In this document: positions 8,650 through 16,599 of the stretch, one piece after another
How positions within the stretch are numbered: position 1 is the first letter of the stretch
How the letters are laid out: every line of letters begins with the position of its first letter
DNA from: Caballeronia pedi
Lineage (GTDB): Bacteria > Pseudomonadota > Gammaproteobacteria > Burkholderiales > Burkholderiaceae
Direction: 5' to 3'
Length of the DNA: 64,000 bases
Assembly: GCF_001544915.2 (NCBI RefSeq)
Contig: NZ_FCOE02000001.1
Coordinates: 248,001 to 312,000, forward strand
Notes under the pieces: generated by a model
Seen by the model: only the letters and a program-made list of their open reading frames with translations
What the model was told of the DNA's origin: nothing
Databases searched by the model: none
Program-made: the position numbers and the translations under genes

Positions 8650-10194
8650 TCAGAAGCGCGGCAATTCGGGATGCGGCAGCAGCCCGCCCCGGATATGCAT
8701 CTTGCCGTACTCTGCGCAGCGCGCGCGCGTCGGGATGCCCTTGTCGGGATTGAGCAGCCCCGGCGGATCGAACGCGCGCTTGACGGCGAAAAACGCGTCG
8801 CGCTCTTCCGGCGAAAATTGCACGCACATCGAATTGATTTTCTCGATGCCGACGCCGTGCTCGCCCGTCACCGTGCCGCCCAGCTCGACGCAATATTCCA
8901 GAATGTCGCAGCCGAACGCCTCGGCGCGATGCCATTCGTCGAGATCGTTGCCGTTGAAAAGAATCAGCGGGTGCATGTTGCCGTCGCCGGCATGGAACAC
9001 GTTGATGCAGCGCAGCGCGTACTTCTTCTCCATCTCCTCGATGCGCTTGAGCAGCGGTCCGATCGCGCGGCGCGGCACGGTGCCGTCCATGCAGTAATAG
9101 TCCGGCGAGATGCGGCCCGCCGCCGGGAACGCGTTCTTGCGGCCGGACCAGAATTTCAGGCGTTCGGTCTCGGAGCGCGAAATCTGGATGCGCGCCGCGC
9201 CGTGCTCGCGCAGCACAGCCGTCATGCGGACGATTTCCTCGGCGACTTCATCGTGCGTGCCGTCGGATTCGCACAGCAGGATCGCGGCGGCGTCGAGATC
9301 GTAGCCCGCGTTGACGAACTCCTCGACGGCGCGCGTCGCGGGTTTGTCCATCATTTCGAGGCCCGCCGGGATGATGCCCGCCGCGATGATCGCCGCGACC
9401 GCGTTGCCGCCTTTCACGACATCGTCGAAGCTCGCCATGATGACTTGCGCCGTCTGCGGTTTCGGAATCAGCTTGACGGTGATCTCGGTGACGATCGCGA
9501 ACATGCCTTCGCTGCCGATCAGCACCGCGAGCAGATCGAGGCCCGGCGCGTCGGGGCCGAGCGAGCCGAACTCGACGACATCGCCGTCCATCGTCACCGC
9601 GCGCACACGCAGTACGTTATGCACGGTGAGGCCGTATTTCAGGCAGTGCACGCCGCCGGAATTCTCCGAGACATTGCCGCCGATGGTGCAGGCGATCTGC
9701 GACGACGGATCGGGCGCGTAGTACAAACCGTAGGGCGCGGCGGCTTCGGAAATGGCCAGATTGCGCACGCCGGGCTGCACGGTCGCGGTGCGCGCGTAGG
9801 GATCGACCTCGACGATCCTGCGAAAGCGCGCGAGCGACAACACGATGCCGTGGCGGATCGGCATCGCGCCGCCCGAGAGGCCGGTGCCCGCGCCGCGCGG
9901 CACGATCGGAATGGAAAGACGTGCGCAGATCTGCACGACGCGTTGCACCTGCGCTTCGGTTTCCGGCAGCGCGACCGCGAGCGGCAGGCGCCGGTATGCG
10001 GCGAGACCGTCGCATTCATACGGCGCGGTGTCTTCCTCGCGAAAGAGCAGACAATGCGTCGGCAGCACGGCCATCAGCGCCTGCACGACTTCACGCTGTC
10101 GCGCGGCGAGCTGATCTTCGCTCAGCTCGGACGCGTCCTCGTGCGGCAGGTTGGGCGTCATCCGCTCGGACTTGAGCTCGTCGGGTGCGTTCAC
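8650..10194 (-). CDS. glcD: Glycolate oxidase FAD-linked subunit
   Basis: This 514-residue catalytic subunit oxidises glycolate (and often D-lactate) using FAD. The FAD-binding domain has VPRGAGTGLSGGA, then CTIGGNVSENSGGVHCLKYG and GSEGMFAIVTEITVKL; the C-terminal domain ends in GEHGVGIEKI and the FDPPGLLNPDKG signature. I chose the GTG at 10194 because a very strong ribosome site (aaggaggag) precedes it by four bases; an ATG eleven codons later has no such site. It is the first gene of glcDEF and lies 70 bases after a paralogous flavoenzyme. Confidence 0.95.
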   Translation of the reverse strand: MNAPDELKSERMTPNLPHEDASELSEDQLAARQREVVQALMAVLPTHCLLFREEDTAPYECDGLAAYRRLPLAVALPETEAQVQRVVQICARLSIPIVPRGAGTGLSGGAMPIRHGIVLSLARFRRIVEVDPYARTATVQPGVRNLAISEAAAPYGLYYAPDPSSQIACTIGGNVSENSGGVHCLKYGLTVHNVLRVRAVTMDGDVVEFGSLGPDAPGLDLLAVLIGSEGMFAIVTEITVKLIPKPQTAQVIMASFDDVVKGGNAVAAIIAAGIIPAGLEMMDKPATRAVEEFVNAGYDLDAAAILLCESDGTHDEVAEEIVRMTAVLREHGAARIQISRSETERLKFWSGRKNAFPAAGRISPDYYCMDGTVPRRAIGPLLKRIEEMEKKYALRCINVFHAGDGNMHPLILFNGNDLDEWHRAEAFGCDILEYCVELGGTVTGEHGVGIEKINSMCVQFSPEERDAFFAVKRAFDPPGLLNPDKGIPTRARCAEYGKMHIRGGLLPHPELPRF

Positions 10195-10264
10195 GTCTCC
10201 TCCTTTTTACGCCTGCGCGGTCAGTGCCGCTCGCTTATTCATGCGTGCATCTTGCGCGACTTCG

Positions 10265-11683
10265 TCAGCCTTCGAAAGCGAAGATTTTCCCCGGGTTCAT
10301 CAGATTTCTGGGGTCGAGCGCCTGTTTGATGGCGCGCATCGTCGCGATGGCGTCCTCGCCGTGCTCCTCGATCATGAAGCCCATCTTGTGCAGCCCGACG
10401 CCGTGTTCGCCGGTGCAGGTGCCGCCCATCTTCAGAGCGCGTCCCACGATCAGCTTGTTGATGCGCTCGGCTTCCTCCAGTTCTTCGGGTTTGTTCGGAT
10501 CGAGCAGCATCGCGACGTGAAAGTTGCCGTCGCCCACATGGCCGACGATCGGACTCGGCAGATACGAGCCCTGCAAGTCCTTTTCCGTTTCCTCGACGCA
10601 TTCGGCGAGCCGCGAAATCGGCACGCAGACATCGGTGGTGACGGCGCGGCAGCCGGGCTTCAGTTGCAGCATCGCGAAGTAGGCGGAGTGGCGCGCGTTC
10701 CAGAGACGGCTGCGGTCTTCGGGGCGCGTCGCCCATTCGAAGTCCTCGCCCTGGTTCTCCGCGACGATGTCCTGCACGGTCTGCGCCTGTTCCTTGACGC
10801 CGGATTCGGTACCGTGGAATTCGAAGAACAGCATCGGCGATTCGCGCAAGGTCAGGTTCGAGTGACGGTTGATCGCGCGCACGGCGAGCTTGTCGACGAA
10901 TTCGACGCGCGCGATCGGCACGCCCATCTGAATGGTTTCGATGACGGCGCGCACGGCGTCGCCCATCGACGGGAACGCGCACACGGCGGCGGAAATCGCT
11001 TCGGGCTGCGGATAGAGGCGCACGGTGATTTCGGTGATGACGCCGAGCGTGCCTTCCGAGCCGACGAAGAGCCGCGTGAGGTCATAGCCCGCCGACGATT
11101 TGCGGGCGCGCGTGCCTGTCTTGATGACGCGGCCATCGGCCAGCACGACGGTGAGCGCGAGGACGTTTTCGCGCATCGAACCGTAGCGCACGGCGTTGGT
11201 GCCGGAGGCGCGCGTCGCGGACATGCCGCCGATGCTGGCGTCCGCGCCGGGATCGATCGGGAAGAACAGGCCGGTGTCCTTGAGCGCTTCGTTCAGTTGC
11301 TTGCGGGAGATGCCGGGTTGTACCGTCACCGTGAGGTCTTCGGCGTTGATCGCGACGACCTGGTTCATCTCGGACAGGTCGATGGAGACGCCGCCTTGCA
11401 CCGCGAGCAGATGCCCCTCGAGTGAGGAGCCGTTGCCGTAGGGGATGATCGGGACGTCGTGTTCGGCGCAGAGTTTGACGATGGTTTGCACTTCATCCGT
11501 GCTGCGGGCGAAGACGACGGCGTCGGGCAGTTGCGGATCGAACGGCGATTCGTCGCGGCCGTGATGCTCGCGCACGGCCTGCGCTGTCGAGACGCGGTCG
11601 GCGAATTTTTGCTTCAGGGCTTCGAGAAGCGTGGCGGGGAAGGGGCGCTTAGCGAGCGCCTGGTGTTCGGTGGGGTGATTCAC
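10265..11683 (-). CDS. FAD-linked oxidase, D-lactate dehydrogenase (cytochrome)-like
   Basis: The 472-residue product belongs to the same flavoprotein family as GlcD but resembles the LDHD-type 2-hydroxyacid dehydrogenases: IPYGNGSSLEGHLLA, then PGADASIGGMSATRASGTNA, SSAGYDLTRLFVGSEGTLG, and the C-terminal VGHVGDGNFHVAM and GEHGVGLHKMGFM motifs. It probably oxidises D-lactate or a related D-2-hydroxy acid and passes electrons to cytochrome c or quinone. The start is a GTG at 11683 with GGAG eight bases upstream. It precedes glcDEF on the same strand, so the two 2-hydroxyacid routes may be expressed together. The exact substrate is inferred. Confidence 0.85.
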   Translation of the reverse strand: MNHPTEHQALAKRPFPATLLEALKQKFADRVSTAQAVREHHGRDESPFDPQLPDAVVFARSTDEVQTIVKLCAEHDVPIIPYGNGSSLEGHLLAVQGGVSIDLSEMNQVVAINAEDLTVTVQPGISRKQLNEALKDTGLFFPIDPGADASIGGMSATRASGTNAVRYGSMRENVLALTVVLADGRVIKTGTRARKSSAGYDLTRLFVGSEGTLGVITEITVRLYPQPEAISAAVCAFPSMGDAVRAVIETIQMGVPIARVEFVDKLAVRAINRHSNLTLRESPMLFFEFHGTESGVKEQAQTVQDIVAENQGEDFEWATRPEDRSRLWNARHSAYFAMLQLKPGCRAVTTDVCVPISRLAECVEETEKDLQGSYLPSPIVGHVGDGNFHVAMLLDPNKPEELEEAERINKLIVGRALKMGGTCTGEHGVGLHKMGFMIEEHGEDAIATMRAIKQALDPRNLMNPGKIFAFEG

Positions 11684-11859
11684 GTGCGTGTCTCCGGGCG
11701 GTGCGGCTTTGTTCTTTGCTTGCGCGCTTGGCGGTGCGTCGAGGTGAACTCGTTTTGCGGTTGGCGCGAAAGCCGTACGGTGTTTATCTCATTTTACGCC
11801 GTCGGGGGGAAGGCCGGCGTGGCGGGGTTTTGGGCGCGTTTTGGTCGCGTCGGCGTGCC

Positions 11860-11865
11860 TATAAT
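11860..11865 (+). promoter_or_regulatory. Likely -10 element of the cobalamin adenosyltransferase gene
   Basis: An exact TATAAT lies 36 bases before the ATG at 11902, in the 218-base divergent region shared with the D-lactate-dehydrogenase-like gene. A matching -35 box is not clear (TTGG sequences occur at poor spacing). A ribosome site (GGGAG, 11891-11895) follows. Confidence 0.55.
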
Positions 11866-11901
11866 GAGTCGGGTTTTTGTGCGCTTTTCAGGGAGTCAGT
11901 G

Positions 11902-12465
11902 ATGGGTCACCGCTTGAGCAAGATCGCCACGCGTACCGGCGACGATGGGACCACGGGGTTGGGCGATGGCAGCCGCGTGTCGAAGGACGATGCGCGTATC
12001 GCCGCGATTGGGGATGTGGATGAGTTGAATTCGTGTATCGGCGTTTTGTTGTGTGAGCCGATGCCTTCCGACGTTCGCGATGCGTTGACGCGGATTCAGA
12101 ATGATTTGTTTGATCTTGGCGGGGAGTTGTCGATTCCGGGGCATTCGATGATTCAGGAATCGCATCTCGCGCGACTGGATGCGTGGCTGGAAGAATACAA
12201 CGCGACGTTGCCGCCGCTCAAAGAGTTTATTTTGCCGGGTGGGTCGAGGGCGGCGGCTCTTGCTCACGTTGCGCGGACGGTTTGTCGGAGGGCGGAAAGG
12301 GCGATTGTGACGTTGGGGCGCGTAGAGACCACGGGAATTAATGAGGCGCCTCGACGGTATGTGAATCGGTTGTCGGATTTGTTGTTTGTGTTATCACGGG
12401 TATTAAATCGCGTTGACGGTGGCGTCGACGTTCTGTGGGACTCGCCGAGAGGGTCGAATGCTTGA
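11902..12465 (+). CDS. PduO-type cob(I)alamin adenosyltransferase
   Basis: The enzyme transfers the 5'-deoxyadenosyl group of ATP to cob(I)alamin, making coenzyme B12 for enzymes such as methylmalonyl-CoA mutase. The 187-residue product has the PduO/MMAB N-terminal nucleotide motif IATRTGDDGTTGLGDGSRV, AIGDVDELNSCIGVLL, and the conserved FILPGGSRAAALAHVARTVCRRAER and RYVNRLSDLLFVLSRVLN. The ATG at 11902 has a good ribosome site and is preferred over the longer open frame. Codon third positions are unusually rich in G and T compared with neighbours. It converges with aroG across a shared terminator. Confidence 0.94.
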   Translation: MGHRLSKIATRTGDDGTTGLGDGSRVSKDDARIAAIGDVDELNSCIGVLLCEPMPSDVRDALTRIQNDLFDLGGELSIPGHSMIQESHLARLDAWLEEYNATLPPLKEFILPGGSRAAALAHVARTVCRRAERAIVTLGRVETTGINEAPRRYVNRLSDLLFVLSRVLNRVDGGVDVLWDSPRGSNA

Positions 12466-12658
12466 CGGTTTGCACTTCCTTCTCATGTCATTGCGACCAT
12501 GATTACCGAGATTCCCGCTTTCGATGATTTTGACGTTGTTGAAATGCATCATTCAAAGTCGCACAGCCGCAGGCGCGACTTCCTTTGTAACACTCCGATT
12601 GCTTTAATGAGCCCGCGCTCATAGACCATAAATACCCGTTGCCTGTTTCGCTGTCGAA

Positions 12659-12697
12659 GTAAGCGGTCGGCGTTTGATCCGACCGCTTACTGATTTT
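12659..12697 (+). terminator. Terminator between the converging adenosyltransferase and aroG genes
   Basis: A perfect 12-bp stem (gtaagcggtcgg / ccgaccgcttac) with an 8-base loop is followed on the plus strand by tgatttt. It ends the rightward transcript and, as a strong hairpin next to the aroG stop, probably also the leftward one. Upstream, 12466-12658 shows no convincing gene. Confidence 0.8.
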
Positions 12698-13769
12698 AAT
12701 TGCCCCCGCCGCGTACTACTCGCCGCTGTTTGACGGATTCCGCCAATCCCTCAAGCACCTTCACGCTCTCTTCCCACCCGATACAAGCATCGGTAACGCT
12801 TTGCCCGTACGTAAGTTCACATCCCTCCTTCAAATCCTGCCGCCCAGCAACAAGATGCGACTCAACCATCACGCCAACGATCCGCTCGTCCCCCGCAGCG
12901 AGTTGCTTACCAATATCCGCACAAACCGGAATCTGATTCTCATGCTTCTTTGAGCTATTCGCGTGACTAGCGTCAATCATTAACCGCGCGGCGAGGCCAG
13001 CCTTCCCAATATCACTACAAGCAGCATCCACACTCGCCGCATCGTAATTAGGCGCCTTCCCACCACGCAAAATGATGTGGCAATCCTCATTCCCCGCAGT
13101 CGAAACAATCGCCGAATGCCCGCCCTTGGTCACCGAAAGAAAATGATGCGGCTGCGAAGCCGCCTTGATCGCATCGACGGCAATCTTCACATTACCGTCC
13201 GTACCATTCTTGAACCCAACCGGGCAAGACAGCCCGGAAGCAAGCTCCCGATGCACTTGAGATTCAGTCGTCCGCGCCCCGATCGCTCCCCACGAAATCA
13301 GATCGGCGATGTACTGCGGGCTGATCATATCGAGGTATTCAGTCCCAGCCGGCAACCCAACCTCATTGATCCGCATCAGCAACTCGCGCGCAGCCCGCAA
13401 CCCATCGTTGATCTTGAAGCTGTTATCCATATGCGGATCATTGATGAGCCCCTTCCAGCCAACCGTCGTACGCGGCTTCTCGAAGTACACCCGCATCACG
13501 ATCTCGAGTTCACCAGCAAACCGCTTACGCTGTTCGATCAGCCTCCCCGCGTACTCCATGGCAGCCTTCGGATCATGAATCGAGCAAGGTCCGATGATCA
13601 CGATCAACCTGTCATCCATCCCATGAAGAATGCGATGCATCGACTGCCGCGCGTTGTAGATCAGCTCGGAAACCGGCTCGGCGCAAGGGAACTCGCGGAT
13701 CAGATGCGCGGGCGGGGTCAGCTCTTTCAGCTCACGGATACGAACATCATCGGTATTGTGCGGGGGCAT
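12696..13769 (-). CDS. aroG: 3-deoxy-7-phosphoheptulonate (DAHP) synthase, class I
   Basis: This enzyme condenses phosphoenolpyruvate and erythrose 4-phosphate, the entry step of the shikimate pathway. The 357-residue product is of the AroG/AroF/AroH type: IIGPCSIHDPKAAMEYA at about residues 59-75 (the Cys is a metal ligand), PRTTVGWKGLINDPHMD, GARTTESQVHRE and LMIDASHANSSKKH. Which aromatic amino acid inhibits it cannot be read reliably. The ATG has a good ribosome site (aggag, eight bases upstream). The leader encodes a peptide with Phe, Tyr and Trp codons followed by a terminator, so transcription is probably controlled by attenuation. Third codon positions are less GC-rich than in neighbours. 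Confidence 0.96.
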   Translation of the reverse strand: MPPHNTDDVRIRELKELTPPAHLIREFPCAEPVSELIYNARQSMHRILHGMDDRLIVIIGPCSIHDPKAAMEYAGRLIEQRKRFAGELEIVMRVYFEKPRTTVGWKGLINDPHMDNSFKINDGLRAARELLMRINEVGLPAGTEYLDMISPQYIADLISWGAIGARTTESQVHRELASGLSCPVGFKNGTDGNVKIAVDAIKAASQPHHFLSVTKGGHSAIVSTAGNEDCHIILRGGKAPNYDAASVDAACSDIGKAGLAARLMIDASHANSSKKHENQIPVCADIGKQLAAGDERIVGVMVESHLVAGRQDLKEGCELTYGQSVTDACIGWEESVKVLEGLAESVKQRRVVRGGGN

Positions 13770-13813
13770 TTCTGTTCTCCTACGGCGGCGTGCAATTTGA
13801 ACTAAACAAGGCG

Positions 13814-13846
13814 AAAAAAAACCGCCAGACTCGCTGGCGGTTTTTT
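13814..13846 (-). terminator. Attenuator terminator in the aroG leader, overlapped by an antiterminator
   Basis: On the minus strand the leader RNA contains ccgccag, a 5-base loop and ctggcgg, followed by eight U residues, 45 bases before the aroG start. It also has six A residues on the other side, so it is bidirectional. Its 5' arm with two loop bases (ccgccagcg, 13832-13840) is fully complementary over nine bases to cgctggcgg inside the leader-peptide codons (13893-13901), giving a competing antiterminator. Confidence 0.88.
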
Positions 13847-13878
13847 CGGGAATTCGGTTTATTCAACCTGTGTACGAT

Positions 13879-13944
13879 TCACCCCTCTCGATCCGCCAGC
13901 GGCTTGAGATGCCAAAAGAAATAAAAATAAAACTTGGCGGACAT
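13879..13944 (-). CDS. aroG leader peptide, 21 residues, Phe/Tyr/Trp-rich
   Basis: The minus-strand frame encodes a 21-residue peptide beginning MSAKFYFYFFWHLK. Codons 5-11 are all aromatic: four Phe, two Tyr and one Trp. It begins about 32 bases after the expected transcription start and stops 32 bases before the attenuator hairpin. A ribosome that reaches the stop would cover cgctggcgg (codons 15-18) and let the terminator form; one stalled on the early Phe/Tyr codons leaves that segment free to pair with the terminator's 5' arm, so aroG is read. I see no clear Shine-Dalgarno site, the main weakness. An overlapping frame at 13863-14078 has no such features. Confidence 0.82.
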   Translation of the reverse strand: MSAKFYFYFFWHLKPLADREG

Positions 13945-13982
13945 GATGGATCGAAGGCGCGTCGAAAAAAGTTGTGACTGCT

Positions 13983-14012
13983 TTTATAACCGCAAACGTA
14001 CGGCGCTGACAA
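13983..14012 (-). promoter_or_regulatory. Sigma-70 promoter of the aroG leader
   Basis: On the minus strand TTGTCA (14007-14012) and TATAAA (13983-13988) are separated by 18 bases. Transcription should start near 13976, placing the leader-peptide ATG about 32 bases downstream, a normal arrangement for amino-acid attenuators. The promoter lies between the tldD stop and the leader. Confidence 0.75.
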
Positions 14013-14103
14013 CCCCGCCACTACGAAAACGCGGACAATCCGCACCAGAGCACGCGGTGACACCGCAAACAAACGCATCCGATGCGGAAAACCCGCATAA
14101 AAA

Positions 14104-15570
14104 TCAAACCGTCCCGCCGACCGTCATCTTCTCGATGCGCAACGTCGGCTGACCGACGCCCACCGGCACGCTCTGGCCTTCCTTGCCGCATACGCCGACG
14201 CCGCTATCGAGCGACATATCGTTGCCGATCATCGTCACGTACTTCAGCGATTCCGGCCCGCTGCCGATCAGCGTCGCGCCCTTCACCGGATACGTGATCT
14301 TGCCGTTCTCGATCATGTACGCCTCGGACGCCGAGAACACGAACTTGCCGTTGGTGATATCGACCTGACCGCCGCCGAAGTTCACCGCGTACAAGCCGTT
14401 CTTCACGGACGCCAGAATCTCTTGCGGGTCCTTGTCGCCGTTGAGCATGTAGGTGTTCGTCATGCGCGGCATCGGCAGCGCGGCGTACGATTCGCGGCGC
14501 GCGTTGCCCGTCACCGGCATCTTCATCAGGCGCGCGTTGAGCGAATCCTGAATGTAGCCCTTGAGAATGCCGTCCTCGATCAGCGTCGTGCACTGCGTCG
14601 GATTGCCTTCGTCGTCGATGTTGAGCGACCCGCGCCGGTTCGGCAGCGTGCCGTCATCGACCACCGTGACGCCCTTCGCCGCGACTTGCTCGCCGATCAT
14701 CCCCGCGAACGCCGACGATCCCTTGCGGTTGAAATCGCCCTCCAGACCGTGTCCGACGGCCTCGTGCAACAGCACGCCCGGCCAGCCCGGTCCGAGCACG
14801 ACGGTCATCGCGCCTGCCGGAGCGGGGCGCGCTTCGAGATTGACGAGCGCGGCGTGCACGGCGTCGTTGACGTACTTTTGCAGGATTGCGTCAGTGAAAT
14901 AGCCGTAGTCGAAGCGTCCGCCGCCGCCGCCCGTGCCGATTTCGCGCCGGCCGTTCTGCTCGGCGATCACCGTCACCGAGACGCGCACGAGCGGACGCAC
15001 GTCCGCCGCGAGCGCGCCGTCGCTGCGCGCGACGAGCACGACGTCGTATTCGCCGGCCATGCCCGCCATCACTTGCGTGATGCGTGGATCCTTGGCCCGC
15101 GCCATTTGCTCGACGCGTTCCAGCAATTTCACCTTGGCCGTGGCGTCGAGGGAATGCAACGGATCGGCGGCGAGATACAGATCGCGCCCCGACACGCCCG
15201 TGAGCGTGCTCGCCGGCTTGACCTTGTGCTTGCCGCCGCCTGCCTTGGCGATCGCGCGCGTCGCGATCGCGGCCTGGCGGATGGATTCGGGCGACAGGTC
15301 ATCCGAATAGGCGAACGCCGTGCGCTCGCCGGACACGGCGCGCACGCCGACGCCCTGATCGATGCTGAAGCTGCCCGATTTGACGATGCCTTCTTCGAGA
15401 CTCCACGCTTCGCTGCGCGTGGACTGGAAATAGAGGTCCGCGTAATCCACGCGATGCGTGAAGATTTCCGCGAGCGTGCGGGTGATCAGCCCTTCGTCGA
15501 GGCCGTAGGGCGTGAGCAAAACGTCCTTCGCCGTGACCAGATTCCGAATGCCGGGTTCGATGATGTTCAT
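14104..15570 (-). CDS. tldD: Metalloprotease TldD
   Basis: TldD forms a heterodimeric zinc protease with TldE/PmbA that degrades small unfolded peptides and processes some ribosomally made peptides. The 488-residue length is typical. The metal-binding motif is [20 protein letters not shown] at about residue 257, and the C-terminal TldD/PmbA fold shows [27 protein letters not shown] partner tldE is not in the window. The gene is the last of a leftward series yhdP, nitrilase-like, tldD, an arrangement also known in other proteobacteria. A weak hairpin at 14082-14098 follows the stop. Confidence 0.96.
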   Translation of the reverse strand: MNIIEPGIRNLVTAKDVLLTPYGLDEGLITRTLAEIFTHRVDYADLYFQSTRSEAWSLEEGIVKSGSFSIDQGVGVRAVSGERTAFAYSDDLSPESIRQAAIATRAIAKAGGGKHKVKPASTLTGVSGRDLYLAADPLHSLDATAKVKLLERVEQMARAKDPRITQVMAGMAGEYDVVLVARSDGALAADVRPLVRVSVTVIAEQNGRREIGTGGGGGRFDYGYFTDAILQKYVNDAVHAALVNLEARPAPAGAMTVVLGPGWPGVLLHEAVGHGLEGDFNRKGSSAFAGMIGEQVAAKGVTVVDDGTLPNRRGSLNIDDEGNPTQCTTLIEDGILKGYIQDSLNARLMKMPVTGNARRESYAALPMPRMTNTYMLNGDKDPQEILASVKNGLYAVNFGGGQVDITNGKFVFSASEAYMIENGKITYPVKGATLIGSGPESLKYVTMIGNDMSLDSGVGVCGKEGQSVPVGVGQPTLRIEKMTVGGTV

Positions 15571-15705
15571 GCGGTGCCTATTGCGTGTTCGTGACGAGTC
15601 AATGATATTTCAGACGAATTGCAGACTATTCTACGGTCTGATCCAGTCGAATCATGTGCGGGGAGAAACCCGCGTCTTCAAGTCATCATTGGGTTGAGCG
15701 CGCGA

Positions 15706-16533
15706 TCACCCGATCACGCGATGTCGATAAGCCGGCAAACTCTGTCGCACGGCCGCGATGCGTTGCGGATCGATGCCGCCCGCCGCCACGCCCATGCCTT
15801 CCTCCCTGACGGCGACGATCTCGCCCCACGGATCGATCAGCATGCTGTGGCCCCACGTGCGGCGGCCATTTTCGTGCTTGCCGCCTTGCGCCGCGGCCAG
15901 CACATAACACTGATTCTCGACCGCGCGCGCCTTCAGCAAGGTTTCCCAGTGCGCGTTGCCGGTCGTGTAAGTGAACGCGGAAGGCACGACCATCAGCGCG
16001 CAATCGCCGAGCTTGCGATACAGCTCCGGAAAGCGCAGGTCGTAGCACACCGACAATCCCACGCGCCCGAATGGCGCCTCGAACGTCCGCACTTCGCTGC
16101 CGGGGCAAATGGTGCGCGCTTCGTCGAAAGATTCCTCGCCCTTTTCGAAATTGAACAGATGAATCTTGTCGTAGCGCGCGACCTGCTTGCCGGCGGGATC
16201 GAAGACGAGGGTCGTGTTGAGCACGCGGTCCGGTTCCGTCGACTGCAACGGCAGCGTTCCGCCGATGATCCACACGCGATGCTCGCGCGCCGCGTCGGAG
16301 AGAAACTGCTGGATCGGGCCTGCGCCGGGCGTTTCGCGGATCGCGAGCTTGTCGGTGTCCTTGAAACCCATGTAACAGAAATACTCGGGCAGAAGCACCA
16401 GTTGCGCGCCGCCGCGCGCGGCCTCGGCGATGAGGCGGCCCGCGTCGGCCAGATTGCGCTCGAGGTCCGGCGTGCTGACCATCTGGAGCGCGGCGACCTG
16501 AAACGGCGCCGCGCTATCGGATCTTTCGCTCAT
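15706..16533 (-). CDS. Carbon-nitrogen hydrolase, Nit1-like (deaminated glutathione amidase)
   Basis: The 275-residue cytoplasmic enzyme has the Glu-Lys-Cys triad of the nitrilase superfamily: VLLPEYFCYMGF (Glu), RYDKIHLFNFEKGEES (Lys) and VGLSVCYDLRFPELYRKL (Cys), and a C-terminal GHSMLIDPWGEIVA. Proteins of this branch hydrolyse the amide of deaminated glutathione, a metabolite-repair reaction; that role is inferred from family resemblance. It sits 66 bases after yhdP and 135 bases before tldD on the same strand, the usual conserved trio. Confidence 0.9.
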   Translation of the reverse strand: MSERSDSAAPFQVAALQMVSTPDLERNLADAGRLIAEAARGGAQLVLLPEYFCYMGFKDTDKLAIRETPGAGPIQQFLSDAAREHRVWIIGGTLPLQSTEPDRVLNTTLVFDPAGKQVARYDKIHLFNFEKGEESFDEARTICPGSEVRTFEAPFGRVGLSVCYDLRFPELYRKLGDCALMVVPSAFTYTTGNAHWETLLKARAVENQCYVLAAAQGGKHENGRRTWGHSMLIDPWGEIVAVREEGMGVAAGGIDPQRIAAVRQSLPAYRHRVIG

Positions 16534-16599
16534 GTCTCTATGCGCCGATGAAAATGGGGACGAAAACCATCCCGCCGATGCCGCTCCAGACGTCCGTTT

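Noticed and set aside
12499..12624. Short plus-strand frame after the cobalamin adenosyltransferase gene
   Set aside because: It has no ribosome site and no recognisable sequence, and lies between a gene end and its terminator, so it is most likely untranslated.
13863..14078. A 71-codon minus-strand frame upstream of aroG
   Set aside because: It overlaps the aroG promoter and leader peptide in another phase and has no recognisable features; the leader peptide frame explains the region better.
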